A stretch of 64,000 bases of DNA from Cryptomeria japonica (GCF_030272615.1 NW_026729182.1:62001-126000); one strand, 5' to 3'. Shown: positions 32,816-45,183, counted from the first letter of the stretch. Translations and numbers: made by a program. The notes: generated from the letters alone by a model not told the origin.

Positions 32816-35800
32816 TTACTGCATGAATTCTTCCTTGGAGACTGTTTTGTGGTACAACCGGAGTCGGTGGCCATTCACTAGCAATTTGAAGCGGACTGGG
32901 TCTATTGTTATCAACTGCACAGCTACATTGTCAAACACATTTTCAACTTCATAGGGGCCAAGCCAGCGTGTTGTGAGCTTACCTTGGTTTTCTTGATATC
33001 TGGAATCATATAACAGAGCCCAATCTCCAGCAGAAAATTTCCTGGTTTTGATGTGCTGATCATGCCATTTCTTCCTTTGCTGTTGGATTGCTTCTGTATG
33101 CTATAGGGCGGCTTTTCTTGTTTCGTCCAAAGTATTTAGCTATAGGAGACGGTCCTTCTGTGTTTCAGATATGTCTATATTGAGTTCAAGAGCTGTCCTC
33201 AAAGTTTTGTGTTCAAATTCTATGGGTAACATGGCTGTTTTCCAATAAAGTAGCTCAAAAGGTGTAAACCCAGTTGTTGTTTTCCATGTAGTTCTATAAG
33301 CCCAAACTGCTTCAGGAAGTCTATTGCTTCAATCCTTTCTATGGATCTGCACTATCTTTGTGAGTATTGCCTCAATTTTTCTGTTTGTTACCTCTGCCTG
33401 ACCATTGGCTTGAGGGTGATAAGGGCTGGACTTCCTATGTTTGATATTATAGTAATTCATTAGTGCAGTGATCAGATTTGACGTAAACTAAGCTCCTTGA
33501 TCGGTTACAAGCTCTCTGGGAACTCCAAATCTTGTGAAAATTTGTTCATACAGAAACTTAGCAACTTTGTTATCTTGGGCATGAGTCATAGCTGTTACCT
33601 CGACCCATTTTGTTACATAGTCTGTGCAAACTAGAATGTATGACTTTCCATTGGATGGTGGATCAATTGGCCCTACAAAATCCATCCCCCCTTTATCAAA
33701 AGGGGTGACTATTATCTGCGGATATAGTGGCATTTCATCAGACTTAGTTGGTCTTCCCATACGCTGACATCTGTCACATTTTCTTGTGTAGGTCATAGCA
33801 TCCTTATGTAATGTTGGCCAGTAGTACCCTGTTGTAAGAACTTTCATTGATGTTCTTTTTGCTGCAAAATGTCCTCCACATGGTTCGTCATGGCAAGCAT
33901 GCAATATGTTGTAAGTTTCATCTTCTCTTACACATCTTCGCATTACTTGATCAGGTCCAGTATAAAACAAACTATTTGCAATCCAGGAAAAGTGAAAACG
34001 TTTCTCTATTAACAATTTCTTGTCTTTTGGAGAAAAGTGGTCTGGTATTCTATTTGCTGCTAGATAATTGGCAATGTCTGCATACCAGGGTATATGTGCA
34101 GTGATGGAAAATAAGTGTTCATCTGGGAACCTATCATCAATGATCTCATGTTCAACAGGTGCAGCTGATTGAAGTCTTGATAAAAAGTTAGCTACAACAT
34201 TGGCTCTCCCTGGTTTGTCAATTATGGAAATGTCAAACTCTTGTAACAACAGGAGCCAACATGCCAACCTACTAGAGATGTCAGGTTTGTTCATAAGATA
34301 CTTGATTGCTGCATGGTCAGTATGGATGAATATCTAATAACCTATGACATAATGCCTAAATTTATTCAAAGCATACACTACTGCAAGCAACTCCTTTTCT
34401 GTGACAGTATAGTTGAGCTTAGGACCTTGAAGGTTCTTGCTGATAAAGTAAATAGCATGTTCAACTGAATTTTCTTTTTGATTCAGAATTGCTCCTATGC
34501 CAAAGTCAGAAGCATCAGCATGTATGTGAAAAGACAAATTCCATTTTGGACTTTGAAGAACAGGGGCTTTAGTAAGCAAGTCCTTTAGTTGTAGGAAGGA
34601 TTTTTCACAGGCCTCTGTCCACTCAAATTGGGAATCTTTTGTTAACAAAGCATAAAGTGGACTGACAATTTTACTGAAGTCTTTTATAAACCTTCTATAA
34701 TACCCTGCATGACCAAGAAAACTTCTGACATCTTTCTGTTTTGCAGGAGTTTGTAAATTCTGAATTACTTCAATTTTAGTAGGGTCGACCTGAATTCCAT
34801 TCTTTGAAACATGATGACCTAGAACAATACCTTCTTCCATAATTAGAAAACACTTCTCACTGTTTAGAGACAAATTTTGCTCTCTACACCTTTTCAATAC
34901 TTTTTCTAAATTTACCAATGCTTCTTCAAATGTGACTCCATAGGCAGTGAAATCATCCATGTAAATCTTCATACATTCATGAGATATATCAGCAAAGATA
35001 CTAATTACTGCTCTCTGAAATGTTGCTGGCGCATTGCATAGGCCAAAAGGTAAGACCAAATAAGTAAATGTTCCCCATGGACAGGTAAAAGTGGTCTTAT
35101 CTTGATCTTCAGGGGCAATTTTTATCTGATTGTACCCACTGTAACTATCCAAAAAGGAAAAATATCTTTTGCCAGAGAGTGAGTCTAGTACTTGATCTAC
35201 AAAAGGTAGTGGAAAGTGATCTTTTTTAGTGGCACTGTTCAATTCTCTGTAATCTACACATACTCTCCATTTTCCACCTTTCTTGGGGATAATGACTAAT
35301 GGAGAAACCCATTGACTGTTAGAGATTGGATAAATAAAACCAGCATAACACAACTTTTGAAGCTCACTTTTAACTATTTCTTTAAGTGCTGGATTTACTC
35401 TTTTTTGAGGTTGTCTAATTGGTGAACAATCTTCTTTGATATATATCCTATGAGTACAAACTTGAGGATCTATTCCTTACATGTCCCCATATTCCCATGC
35501 AAAAGCTTTATGCTGTTCTTGTAGCATTTTTAATAGGTCAGCCTGTTGAGACTGTGACAGCTTGTTATTGATATTCAAACAATGACCTTGAGATAATTCT
35601 ATCTGCTCCGTGAGATTACTCATAGAGTCTATAGGTAATGTTTGTATCTCTTGTGGAAGCAAATTATGAAAAATTGCTGGAAGTTTAGGCAGTGAACTTT
35701 CAGAATCTGGTTGCTGCAGGAAACATTGTAAATGAGTACCATTTGGATTAGATGAACTACCCGTATCGGAGTTGTACTGTAGAATTTGAAACAACAAGGC

Positions 35801-36960
35801 ATCTTCACTCTGAAGTTGTGAGAATGGGTCATTTTGAATCATCATTAATTGAGCTAAAGAATTGGCTTCTTCAATTTCCTCCCCCACATTTGGCCAAACG
35901 GGTTGGGACAAATCTGGCTGAGGTCTAGCAGGCGGATACAGAGCCAATTTCTTTGTGGACTGCCCATCAGAAATGGTCATATCTCCAGAACAACATCCTA
36001 TAAAAGCATCAGCAGTTGCTAACCATGGTCTACCAAGAATAACTGGATATCCTCCTAAAGTTGTCTTAACTGATAATATTGTGAAATCAGCAGGATACTC
36101 CCAAGATTCGAGAATGACAATTACATCTTCTACTATCCCGTCAGGTTTAACTGTGGAGTTGTCTGCAAGCTGTAGAACTATGGATGCAGACCTAATGTTT
36201 AAAATGTTCAGGGAGTCCATAGTATGCTATGTCATGACATTAATGGCAGCACCTAAATCAATCAAAACATTTTTTACAACTTGGCCATTTACATTTATCT
36301 GCACTACAAGACTTCCAGGGTCAATATACTTTGGAATAACTACATTTCCCAACATTATATCAACCAATTTTCCTAGTACATGAATTGTTTGAGGATCCTT
36401 TTTCTTTCATCCAGGCTTCTTCAAACAGGCTTCTTTAATAGCTTTTCCAAAAATAGGAATATCTTTAATAGCCTGAAATAAAAGAATTTGAATTTGCACA
36501 TTTTTGAGCTGATCCATAATGTCAAAAGTGGGTTCTTCCATAGGTTTATATGCAGTACTTTGCAACCTTTGAGGAAAAGGTGGGTTGTCTTGATTTTGCA
36601 GAACAGGCTCTTTAGGAACTGTATCAGTTATGGGCATGTGCTCAGAAGGAACAACAGGTGCAATAGATTCTTCATGGGGAGAATCTGATATTTTAGTAAT
36701 CAGAGGCGGTTTTGGAGTAGGTAAAGTAGTTCCAGATCTCAAATGGATGTCATTAACGTTTAAGGCATAAGCTTGATATTAGTTAGCTTCAGCAAGATAC
36801 GCAGGCTGCTGCTGTTGCTTATTATTGGGATTGGGCAACGGTTGGGCAGGCATAGGTGTTTGTTTTGGAGGTCCAGGATTTGTGGCAGTTACTGCATGAG
36901 GCGGCATAAGGGCTTGTGGTTGTGGTTGTGGAAGCTGCAATAATCTAGAGGACTAGTTTT
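32816..36960 (-). pseudogene. TE-4 pol: protease, reverse transcriptase, RNase H, integrase
   Basis: One continuous frame of about 1380 codons without frameshift. Protease: VLIDLGAAINVM (about 36230-36270) and VILGRPWLA. RT (34334-35353 open): WVSPLVIIPKKGG, DHFPLPFVDQ, catalytic YMDD near 34960. RNase H: FHIHADASDFGIGA. Integrase: zinc finger ending CDRC, then MDFVGPID, LVTDQGA and YHPQANGQAE with the expected D, D, E. Stops: 33101-33103, 33140-33142, 33329-33331, 33488-33490, 34334-34336, 36227-36229, 36407-36409 and near 35477, 36772 and 36950. Most are TAG where Gln is expected; 33329 is TGA where family wording suggests Trp. The end at 32816 (FMQ, TAA) looks natural. Confidence 0.92.
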
Positions 36961-38250
36961 GCCATTGCTGAGGGCCTCGCCATTGGAAATTTTGCTGCCA
37001 ATTTCCTGAAGGTGGGGTCCATTGCCCTTGTATCTGCTCCATCCTCCTTGAGGGGATTGCCATTGCTGGTTCTGATAATTAGGCCAATTTGGTTGAGGTG
37101 GATTCCAGGGTGGTGGTGGTCCATATGCATGTTGCCATTGGTTATTATATCCAGAATAAGAATTACCAAAAGTTAAAGGGTCTTGAGGCATACCTTGTCT
37201 TTGGGTCCATGGTCTCCTTTGTGCAACAGAGAACACTTGATCATCATCTCCTTCTACTGGCTTGAAGTCAGTAGGTAGCTATTTGGCTTCCAAATTAGCC
37301 ACCATCTTGCATTTGCAGTCACGCTTTTTTTATCTGCAATATGGACAGAACTCAGCCAAAACTGCGTCAGCCTCCTCATGTTTCTTTCGAGCTTGCATAG
37401 TGTCCAGTTGCATAGCCATATTATTTATGATGTCTTGCTTGAAGTCAGATAGCAAATTTGTTATCTCCATTCGGGAAACTCTAGCAGAAGAAGACTTCCT
37501 TATTGTAGCATGATGACCTTGACCTTTCTTAACTATTGCTCGAGAGTAGTTAAGACATATTTTCTTTATATCATCCCAAGGCAGCTGGGTTATATCACCT
37601 CCTCCTATCAGGTCCAGGGCATCTGTACAGGTATCACTGATTCCTCTTAGAAATAGTAATTTCTGAGAGTCCTCGTTGAGAGTATGGTTTGAGTTCCTCT
37701 TTAGTGAAAACAAGAATTTGGAAATATAATCTTCCAGATTTTCATCGTCCTTCTGCTGAATTCGAAATATGTTATCACTTTTGCTGGCGCTCTTACAATA
37801 TTCCTTATACTTGTCAAGGAATGTCGTCTGCATGACCTTCCAACTATTGACGACACCTCTTCCCAGACTCATGAACCATCTGAGAGCTCCTTCCTTCAAG
37901 GTGGAAGGAAATAACTTCAGTTTATGAGCGTCTGTGTTGTAGTCATAACTGCGACAGAGGACATCAAATTCAAACAAAAAAGTTTCTGGGTCCTCTGTGA
38001 CCAGGCCATAAAACTTTGGAAGCAAAGAAGAGGGAATTCTTTTAAGATTGTCAGTATCTCCTTGGGGGACAATGGGAAACTCAAATGCAGGAGGTGGATT
38101 ATGAGGTGGATTATTTGCCATGTTTGGTTGCTGGAATAATAGAGCGAATGGATTTTCCTCAGGTTCGTTGTCAACTGGGTCAAATGGTAGTTCAATAAAC
38201 AGATTTTCAGGGAGGAACCTTCCCAAGGCGTCTCTTCTTCTTCTATGCAT
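36889..38250 (-). pseudogene. TE-4 gag
   Basis: Capsid polyprotein. It starts at the ATG ending at 38250 (MHRRRRDALGRFLPENLF) and has a retrotransposon gag domain (PKFYGLVTEDPETFLFEFD, LKEGALRWFMSL, FLDKYKEY, LPWDDIKKICLNYSRA). A Cys-rich patch, CPYCR...RDCKCK (about 37285-37335), may be a zinc-binding remnant. A Trp/Gln/Pro-rich tail follows. Stops near 37330 and at 37279-37281 (TAG) interrupt one frame. Near 37045 a single-base shift moves the Gln/Pro-rich tail into the pol frame, so gag and pol were probably one polyprotein; the TAA at 36889 is then out of register. Confidence 0.88.
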
Positions 38251-38348
38251 GCAATATGATGAATAGTGGCTTGACGGATCTAGAAAATTTTACTAACAAG
38301 CTAAACTAATGCTAAAAATGACTTCTGATAAACTCCTAGTTAGATGCC

Positions 38349-38367
38349 ATCCCCGGCAATGGCGCCA
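38349..38367 (-). other. TE-4 primer binding site (tRNA-Asp)
   Basis: Plus-strand ATCCCCGGCAATGGCGCCA equals the 3' end of plant tRNA-Asp except one base (CAACGGC expected, CAATGGC found). It is four bases from the LTR. Confidence 0.9.
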
Positions 38368-38371
38368 AAAA

Positions 38372-39673
38372 TGGTCGCGCCCACAAAAGGATATGAAAAT
38401 CACAGTAAAACCTTCCCTGGGAATTGGGCATTCCAACAGGTGACCAATATCTCTCTCTGTAGACGTTCATTTACTTGTCAAACCAGGGGACGTATGCTTT
38501 AAATGGCACAGCAAAATATATGCACTAGGAACTCATTTTGGTCAAATCTTAGCAGAAATACATACTGGAAAGAAATTCTACCTACGCTACAGGAAGGTAA
38601 TGCAAATCTCTTTAACTCAACTATGATTTGATTAAAACAGAAATCATGATAACTACAACTGAAACACAAACTATGAACTGGCCTTATGCTGCAGGAACAG
38701 GCACAGTGATGGATTCCTTGTGCTGCAGGAGCAATGTAAATCTGAGTTTGTATAAAAACTTTAAAGATGAAAGCAAAAGGAAGCTTAATAGGAAAGAACA
38801 ACTAAGTAACTAGCTACAGATACCTACTAAGTGGGCCCCCTTAGCAAGCATCTCCTGATTATGCAGATGCTAAACTCAGAACTTCATTGAACTTTATTCA
38901 TAAAAACAGAATGATATACATTGTTTTGTTGATATGGAAACTAACAACAAACTCTCTCTCGTTAAACAAATTCTGTCTTTCATTATCATATTGATTCTTA
39001 CATGATATCTACTAATCCGATTCTATCTTATTCTAACTCTCCTCTCTCTCTTTTTCTCGCACAGGAGGAGAACTTTATTTAAAAACAGGAGAGCAACTAA
39101 CTAACTAACTCCATCAAGGAAAGACGTGGAAGTAAAATATATCCCCGAATCAAGGAACAAACTCCATAAATGAATTTATGCGTTCAACCCGATCCAGAGA
39201 GAATCTAGCGCTCCACTCTTTCCAGATTAACTATCATTAAAATTCTTTCCCATGGTTTCGGTCAAAGAGTCCTCGCCGGAGCTCCCTCAAAGCCGTGTAG
39301 GAAATGGACTTTACTGCAAGGCCGAGATCGGCTGCGCTTGACTCGATCGTTCTTCAACAAATTGCGAAACAAAAGGTAACAGGCAACAGAAAAAGGCGTA
39401 TGGCACATACATGATATCTATTCATTAATCACACATTTAAATCTACTTCATCATTCAAAAACTGTATACGATATACCAGTTATTTTAGAGAGTCAACGGG
39501 GCAATAAATGCAATCAAGTCAACACAATGAGTTACAGGAATATAAAAGTATCTTGCTATAGGATATCCCAAAAAAGGTTTCAACAAAGTCTGAACATCCA
39601 TGAAATAATAAAAGTAAAGGCATTTAAAAGTTTATCGTAACATCCAAATTATGAGCATATTTTAAGCTCATCA
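38372..39673 (-). repeat. TE-4 5' LTR
   Basis: 1302 bp, same ends as the left copy, with the target duplication TTGAG directly after it at 39674-39678. Confidence 0.93.
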
Positions 39674-39678
39674 TTGAG

Positions 39679-40195
39679 TTCCCCAAATTTGGAAGGGCTC
39701 TTACAAATTTGTCTCCAAAGTCTTCATAACCATTAATGGTTAATTCAACCTTCTTGCATGGTTAGAGACTTTCTCTCTAACTTAACCCTCAACTAACCCA
39801 AGGGTCTTATCAAGAACTCATGGATTTGACCCTATTTATCCTATTAACCCTTGCACAAGAGTTTATCCCTTGGGTAAAGGCTTTATCCATTGGTTATCCA
39901 CTAACCTAACCACAACCTTACCTCCTAAGGTAACCTTCATGTCTCCTTAGGCATTTAATGCCTCTTACATCTCCTCTCAAGCCCTCTCAAGGTGACATTT
40001 GTCAACTTGAGATTCGACTGAATCGCTCAGATGGATTGATAACTTTCAATCTTAGCCCTTATTGAGATTATTCAATCTCAACCATCCATTGCCCTATTTT
40101 CCCTATAAATAGAGCCCATTCCTTCTTAAAAAAATCAAGTCTTTTGTGCATCATACTTATAATAATTTTGAGGTTAAGGAGCTCTCTTTATTTTG
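39679..40195 (+). repeat. LTR-X family, copy 2, right part
   Basis: Continues the LTR cut by TE-4 at 28280. It shares 'ccattaatggttaattcaacc' with 13882-13902 and a core promoter TATAAATAGAGCCC near 40104, the counterpart of 14252. Its 3' end is lost at the LINE-1 junction. Confidence 0.65.
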
Positions 40196-40417
40196 ATTAA
40201 TTAAAAACATGTGTTTGGGAAGAAGCCGAAACCTTGATTACATAGAAGGAAAAAGAAAAAGCATTAAAGTGACTAGAAATAACAGTGCCTGGACACCTAA
40301 TCAAAGATCAGATCCCAGAAAAATAAAAATAGATCATAGATAAAGAGAACAACACAAGACAACCAAAGGACAAGAAAAAGACAACACTGAGATAGCACAA
40401 AGATAGCACTGAGACAA

Positions 40418-41990
40418 CTAGATATTTCTTATGAGTTCTTCTGCATGTACCACCATCTACTTCATATTGACCGCATAGTTCTTCATATCATCGACCTCTT
40501 TTTCCTTGATGCCCACCTGTTTCCGGGTGTCGGTCCTTGTTCTCTTTTCATGACCCATCTTCTCTGTCTTTTACTTCTCATCTTCCTTACCTTTGATCTG
40601 TTCAAATTTATTTATCAACATGTTAACATGATCAACAGTGTCCTTAAGGATCTAGAAATTTTGTGCAGCAATCGTCTTCACAGTTAATTCCATCTTATCC
40701 ACCCCATTGACAAGGTCGTTCAAGTTAATTCCCAAACCTTTATCATCTCTAATTCCTTCCAGCTCCTTCACCTTCTTTTTCATTTCCAAAATTTTATTGG
40801 CCATTGCTTCAATAGCTTTAGCCTTATTAATGGTCACCATTAATTCTGACATTTTCAAAAAGAGGCTTCTCACTTATGGTTGCCCTTTTGATCATATTGA
40901 GATCAGTCTTCAATTCGCCAATTTCTTTTGCCATTTTGCTTATGACCTCACAGAAACCCTTGATACTATCATTACCTATGGTGCCTTGGCTGACATTTTG
41001 ATTGGCCCGTGTTTCATCTTCCTCCTTACCCTTGTTCTGGTACATTTTTTAAACCTCAGAGTCCTGATCAGAAGAGACAATAATCTTCCTTTTCACCTTA
41101 TTTATCCCTTTACTGGTCTTCTTGCTCCTCTGGGTTTGCTTCCCCATCCCCTTTCTTTTCTTACTCATTATGATTTTATCATCAAACGACTCCTCCTTAG
41201 ATTCTGAGAGGTCAAACTCCATAGTAGTCCCCTTGCTCTTTCCCTTGGTCTTCCCCTTGTTGCTAAAATCTTCAAACTCACCCTCAGTTTCAGAATAAAG
41301 ATTGAACCCACTATCCTCACTTTCAGTTTCATCATCCCTAATTTGTTTTCCTTTAATGATGGGTTTCTCAATAATTTTATTTTTCAACATCTTATAAACT
41401 AAAACCATTAAAATCTGGTGCAGGGCATGATCTTTTTGAGAATCCTTCTACATTTCACAAATAGTATGATCCATAGAGCATGCAAGATAGTACGAAAAAC
41501 TAACCTTATCACCATGGCAAAAGTGGTTGAGCACCATGAAGTGATGCCCATAAGCCCTTGTGAATCTCTCATCTAGAGTAATGTAGCTGATGGTAGCAAA
41601 CAACACAAACCTCCATGACCTACAAATGCGCTTAGGCGAATAGTAGGGATTGTCCGCCTTAACCAATTTTCTTCTTTCTCCATCTGTGATAGGAAACCTA
41701 TCCACGGACTTGTTAGACATACTTCTATCTCTATAGAATTTCATACCATCTTTCACCATACCCGTAGCTTCCGCAATGACATCCTCATCCACTTGCATCC
41801 TCTGGGTACCAACAAGAATCTTACCACTCTTCCAAGTTTTTATGAAGTTCTTCATGGCAGAAGGGTCTTTGCCACAAAGCCTTTCCATAAAAACATTCAA
41901 ACCCCCATCTTGAAGAATCTCCCATACATCTTTGTTTTTCTTCCAATTTGAGCAAGAAGCCGGTTCAAACCTCTTTTTATTGCCCCCCAT
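40418..41990 (-). pseudogene. LINE-1 third ORF: accessory domain, charged linker, coiled coil
   Basis: Start taken at the ATG ending at 41990 (MGGNKKRFEP), because TE-4 and LINE-2 versions start the same way; the open frame reaches further upstream to 42182. Landmarks from this start: W at 23, GKDPS at 41, IAEATG at 72-77, RFTRAYGHHF near 142-151 and HFCHG at 155. A linker of alternating acidic and Lys/Ser-rich stretches follows (41049-41400), then a coiled coil (KAKAIEAMANKILEMKKKVKEL, shortened here to its motif). Breaks: TAG 41448-41450, TAA 41049-41051, a frameshift near 40830-40870 and TAG 40652-40654. Function unknown. Confidence 0.72.
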
Positions 41991-42181
41991 TTTATCCTCA
42001 AATTCCCAGTTCTTCCTTATCATGGCTCTGTTATTTTGTCTGCGAGCTCTACGAAAAAACCTAACAATTTTATTGTTGCTATGCAGAGCCACCCAGAATC
42101 CGTGCCAAATAAATATGATATGATAGATAAAACAAACCTCGTTGTCGTTGTGATCAATCCTCGACAAGTGAGAATAAAGCA

Positions 42182-42832
42182 TTAGAGATTATGATTAGTT
42201 AAGGCACGTTGTTTCATTTGGATCTGATCTAGTTCTTGCAATGACTTCACCTCACACTTGAGATTACTCTCACCATAAAAGGTAATAATTTTGTCAGAGC
42301 TACAAGCCAGGTTGGTAGGCCAGTCAACACATTTGTTAGCTTCTCTATAAGCATGTGTAAAAATACATATTTCAAAGGTTTTACTTATATCCTTCGCAGT
42401 TTCAATGGCATTGTGTATAGACCAATAAGGTGGGAAAACATTATTCAAGCAGTTAATAATGTTTAGAGAATCTCCTTCAACCCACAATTTTGTGGAGTTT
42501 GAATCTTTATCAAGAACCAACTCCTGATAAGCAGCAATGGCCTCCGCAACATGATTGGTTTGGTGACCTATAGGAATACATTTAATAGCTTTACATATTC
42601 CCCCTTCATCTCTTAATACCATAGCACACCCTACCTTACCAGGATTACCCTTGGAAGCACCATCAATATTGATTTTCATCCATCCTTGAGGAGGGCCTTC
42701 CCATCTCACCTCGTCTCTAGGATTAACATATATGGTTTCACTCCCCTTTAATCTCCAATTCTTAAAAATGATTTTATCCCCTTGATCTTTAGGATTCATT
42801 ATTCCACCTGTTATGTAGAGATTCTCCACCAT
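42182..42832 (-). pseudogene. LINE-1 RNase H domain
   Basis: Plant-type RNase H at the C-terminus of a LINE ORF2. Motifs: MKINIDGASKGNPGKVG (first catalytic Asp), HVAEAIAAYQEL (catalytic Glu) and LWVEGDSLNIINCL (catalytic Asp). The frame is open for 216 codons and ends naturally at 42182. The start shown is only the limit of the open frame; the domain is part of the polyprotein from the RT. Confidence 0.88.
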
Positions 42833-44358
42833 ATTTCTTTAAATTTTCTCAAAAATAATTTGGGCTTTTGATGCCTTATCTCTGAACACTCTATCATTTC
42901 TCTCTTTCCATATTCCCCAACAAATATGTGGTAAAGAAAATTTCCATAGCAGATTAACTGAATTATTCCTGGAGGGGTGGAGCTAGGAATTGAAGACATC
43001 TTGGACAGCTTCAGGGAAAACTCAACTGATATTGAAATTGTCCAGGCATCTGGCCCAAATATCCACCGAGAAAGGACAATGGATAAACATGTGAGTAATG
43101 GTTTCCTCATTCTGCATACAAATCCCATGCAATCAAATTGCCCCTCCCCACCTTCCATTTCACTGCTTTGAGTGTTATGTCTCTAGTTCTTGTGATATTT
43201 TTCCAGATGTTGGATCCAATTGGAATATCTTCAGCCTTGAGGAAACTATGAAGGGTCGAAAGGTTGTCTTTTGTACTTATTATCCCATATCATTTTCCAC
43301 TCTCCCTTAGATTTATATCCTCTCCATATCTGCTTAGCCATGAGAAACTCATTCATATCCCTGATTCTTCTAAGACCAAGTCCACCTTTTCTTATAGGTT
43401 TGCACACCTTATCCCATGCAATCAAATTCATTCTCTTCTTTTCCTCAACCCCAGTCCAAAGAAAGGTTCTTTGGATTTTTTCAATAGCCTCTGCAAACTT
43501 AACAAGAATTCTAAAAAGACTAATGGCATAAAGAGGAATACTCTGGAGGGTTGATTTTAGAAGTTGGACCTTTCCCACTTGACTGAGCAAAGAACCTTTC
43601 CATCTAGTTAACTTCTTATGAACTTTATCCACTAGGGCACCCCAAAAGGTATCAAGAGGAACCTGACATAAAGGGAGCCCAAGATAGGAAGCAAGGAGAT
43701 TCCCAATTTGGCTACCCAAAATAGCACTAATCTTTGTATGTCTTCTCTCTGGAGTATTTATGAAATAAACAAAACTTTTAGACCAATTAATCAGTTGACT
43801 AGTTGCACTCCCATATCTATCCGAAGCTTTCTTTAGGCTTCTAGAATCTTTCATAGAAGAATTACCCATAATAATTGAATCATCCACAAATTGCTGATGA
43901 GAGCACACTTGGTCTACAGATGAAGGTTTAAGACCTCTAAACTCTCCCTTCTCAACAAGATTTCCAATAAGTCAAGACTTTAGAGATGATCTTGTATAGG
44001 GAGTTACATAGACTTATAGGTCTAAAAGGATCCATGGAGACAACCCCCATCTTCTTAGGAATAAGAGCAATGAAAGTACCATTCAATTCTCTTAGAATTC
44101 TCCTGGCACCAAAGAATTCTTTCACCGCACTCAACACCTCCCTTCCAACAATATGCCAATACATTTGAAAAAAAAACATAGGGTAGCCATCTGGGCCCGG
44201 GGCCTTATTACCATCAAAAGAATTGACATCCTTCAAAATCTCATCATTAGTAGGGAGAAGTAATATAGGAATTCTGGTCAGCATCCAAGATAGAAGGTAT
44301 GCAATCCAAAAGATCCCTTTGAGCTTTATGGTCAGATTCTGATCCTTAGTCAAAAAGA
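42833..44358 (-). pseudogene. LINE-1 reverse transcriptase and zinc-binding region
   Basis: Non-LTR RT. 43952-44353 holds NKAPGPDGYPMFFFQMYW, FIALIPKK and FRPISLCNSLYKIISK. 43246-43908 holds CSHQQFVDDSIIM (the F-V-D-D catalytic centre), YLGLPLC, KLTRWKGSLLSQVGKVQLLKS (motif shortened) and the KGGLGLRRI segment. 42833-43158 carries a decayed zf-RVT-like region. The pieces lie in different frames, so at least two frameshifts exist. Endonuclease is missing upstream. Confidence 0.85.
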
Positions 44359-44359
44359 A

Positions 44360-44467
44360 TTAAATAAATTAATCTTTTCAAATTAACTATTTAATAGAAG
44401 AATAAACATTAAATAAATATAAATTATTTATATAATCGCTCATAGCCAATTTTTATATGTGTATACA
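44360..44467 (-). repeat. TE-1-family LTR fragment in block B
   Basis: The last 108 bp of the LTR (ending TTATATGTGTATACA) followed by the same flank, GATACATAAAAAGG, as at 11554. The LTR insertion therefore predates the A/B duplication. Confidence 0.85.
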
Positions 44468-45183
44468 GATACATAAAAAGGTGTATGGTGAAGTAGGAAC
44501 AGATCCAACTTTAAAACAAATAATGTTATTATCAATATTTTTATGTTTCTAAACCCCCATTCAATATAAACACAATTAAAAACAAAATGATACTACATCA
44601 TAATATCTCTAAACAAAATACTTTTAATTTGGTAAATACTATAATGTAAAAATTTGACATAAAACTTACTATTAAAAAATATATTGTTAATTTTATTTTT
44701 TAATAGAATGGTCAAACACCCCAACAAACTCAAGCGACCATAACCACTCTTACCTACATCTGAATCCTAAAGAAGCCCCAGCCCATCATGCTAAACAAGA
44801 GTCAAAATTATTCATTACAATTCTTAAATAAAGAATTTGAAAAAAAGTTGAAAACACATTGCTCAAAATTATAATTTATTTATAATAAATAAAAGATAAT
44901 GATATTTTGGTGCATTCTAAAAATTAAATAAAAAAAAGTCAAAAACATATTACACCTCTGTGACAGGTGGACTTTAGACGTCCCAAAAAAAATGTTGAAA
45001 ATCGTGCAAAGTGCGTGGGAAGATGAAACAACGATAAATGCTTAAATGAAAGTTGATTCCCACACAATAGCGGTAAATGCGTAAATGAAACTGAGTTGGC
45101 AATATACGATTGTGGAACACTTTTAATTACTTCACGCTGCACGCCTCGGCTTTGAGCTGCTTTTCTTTATTTGTTTAAACTGC

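Larger units (their letters stand above)
28281..39673 (-). mobile_element. TE-4: Athila-like Ty3-gypsy element with an extra post-integrase ORF
   Basis: LTRs 28281-29584 and 38372-39673 (about 1.3 kb, TGGTCGCGCC...AAGCTCATCA) are flanked by a perfect 5-bp target duplication TTGAG (28276-28280, 39674-39678). Reading leftwards: 5' LTR, tRNA-Asp primer site, gag, protease, RT, RNase H, integrase, an extra ORF, 3' LTR. The total is 11.4 kb. The D-L-G-A protease site, FPLPFVDQ/FTCPWGTF RT wording, tRNA-Asp primer and ORF after integrase all point to the Athila side of the non-chromoviral gypsy elements. It is structurally complete but carries many stops. Confidence 0.93.
40196..44358 (-). mobile_element. 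LINE-1: L1-type plant LINE with RNase H and a third ORF, 5'-truncated
   Basis: Reading leftwards: reverse transcriptase (starting inside the RT, so endonuclease and ORF1 are missing), zinc-binding C-terminal region, RNase H, a gap of about 190 bp, then an ORF of about 520 codons. The right end abuts a TE-1-family LTR fragment at about 44358; the left end abuts LTR-X. I cannot find a clear poly(A) tail or target duplication. The left boundary is therefore approximate, and the third ORF could in principle be flanking DNA. Confidence 0.75.
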
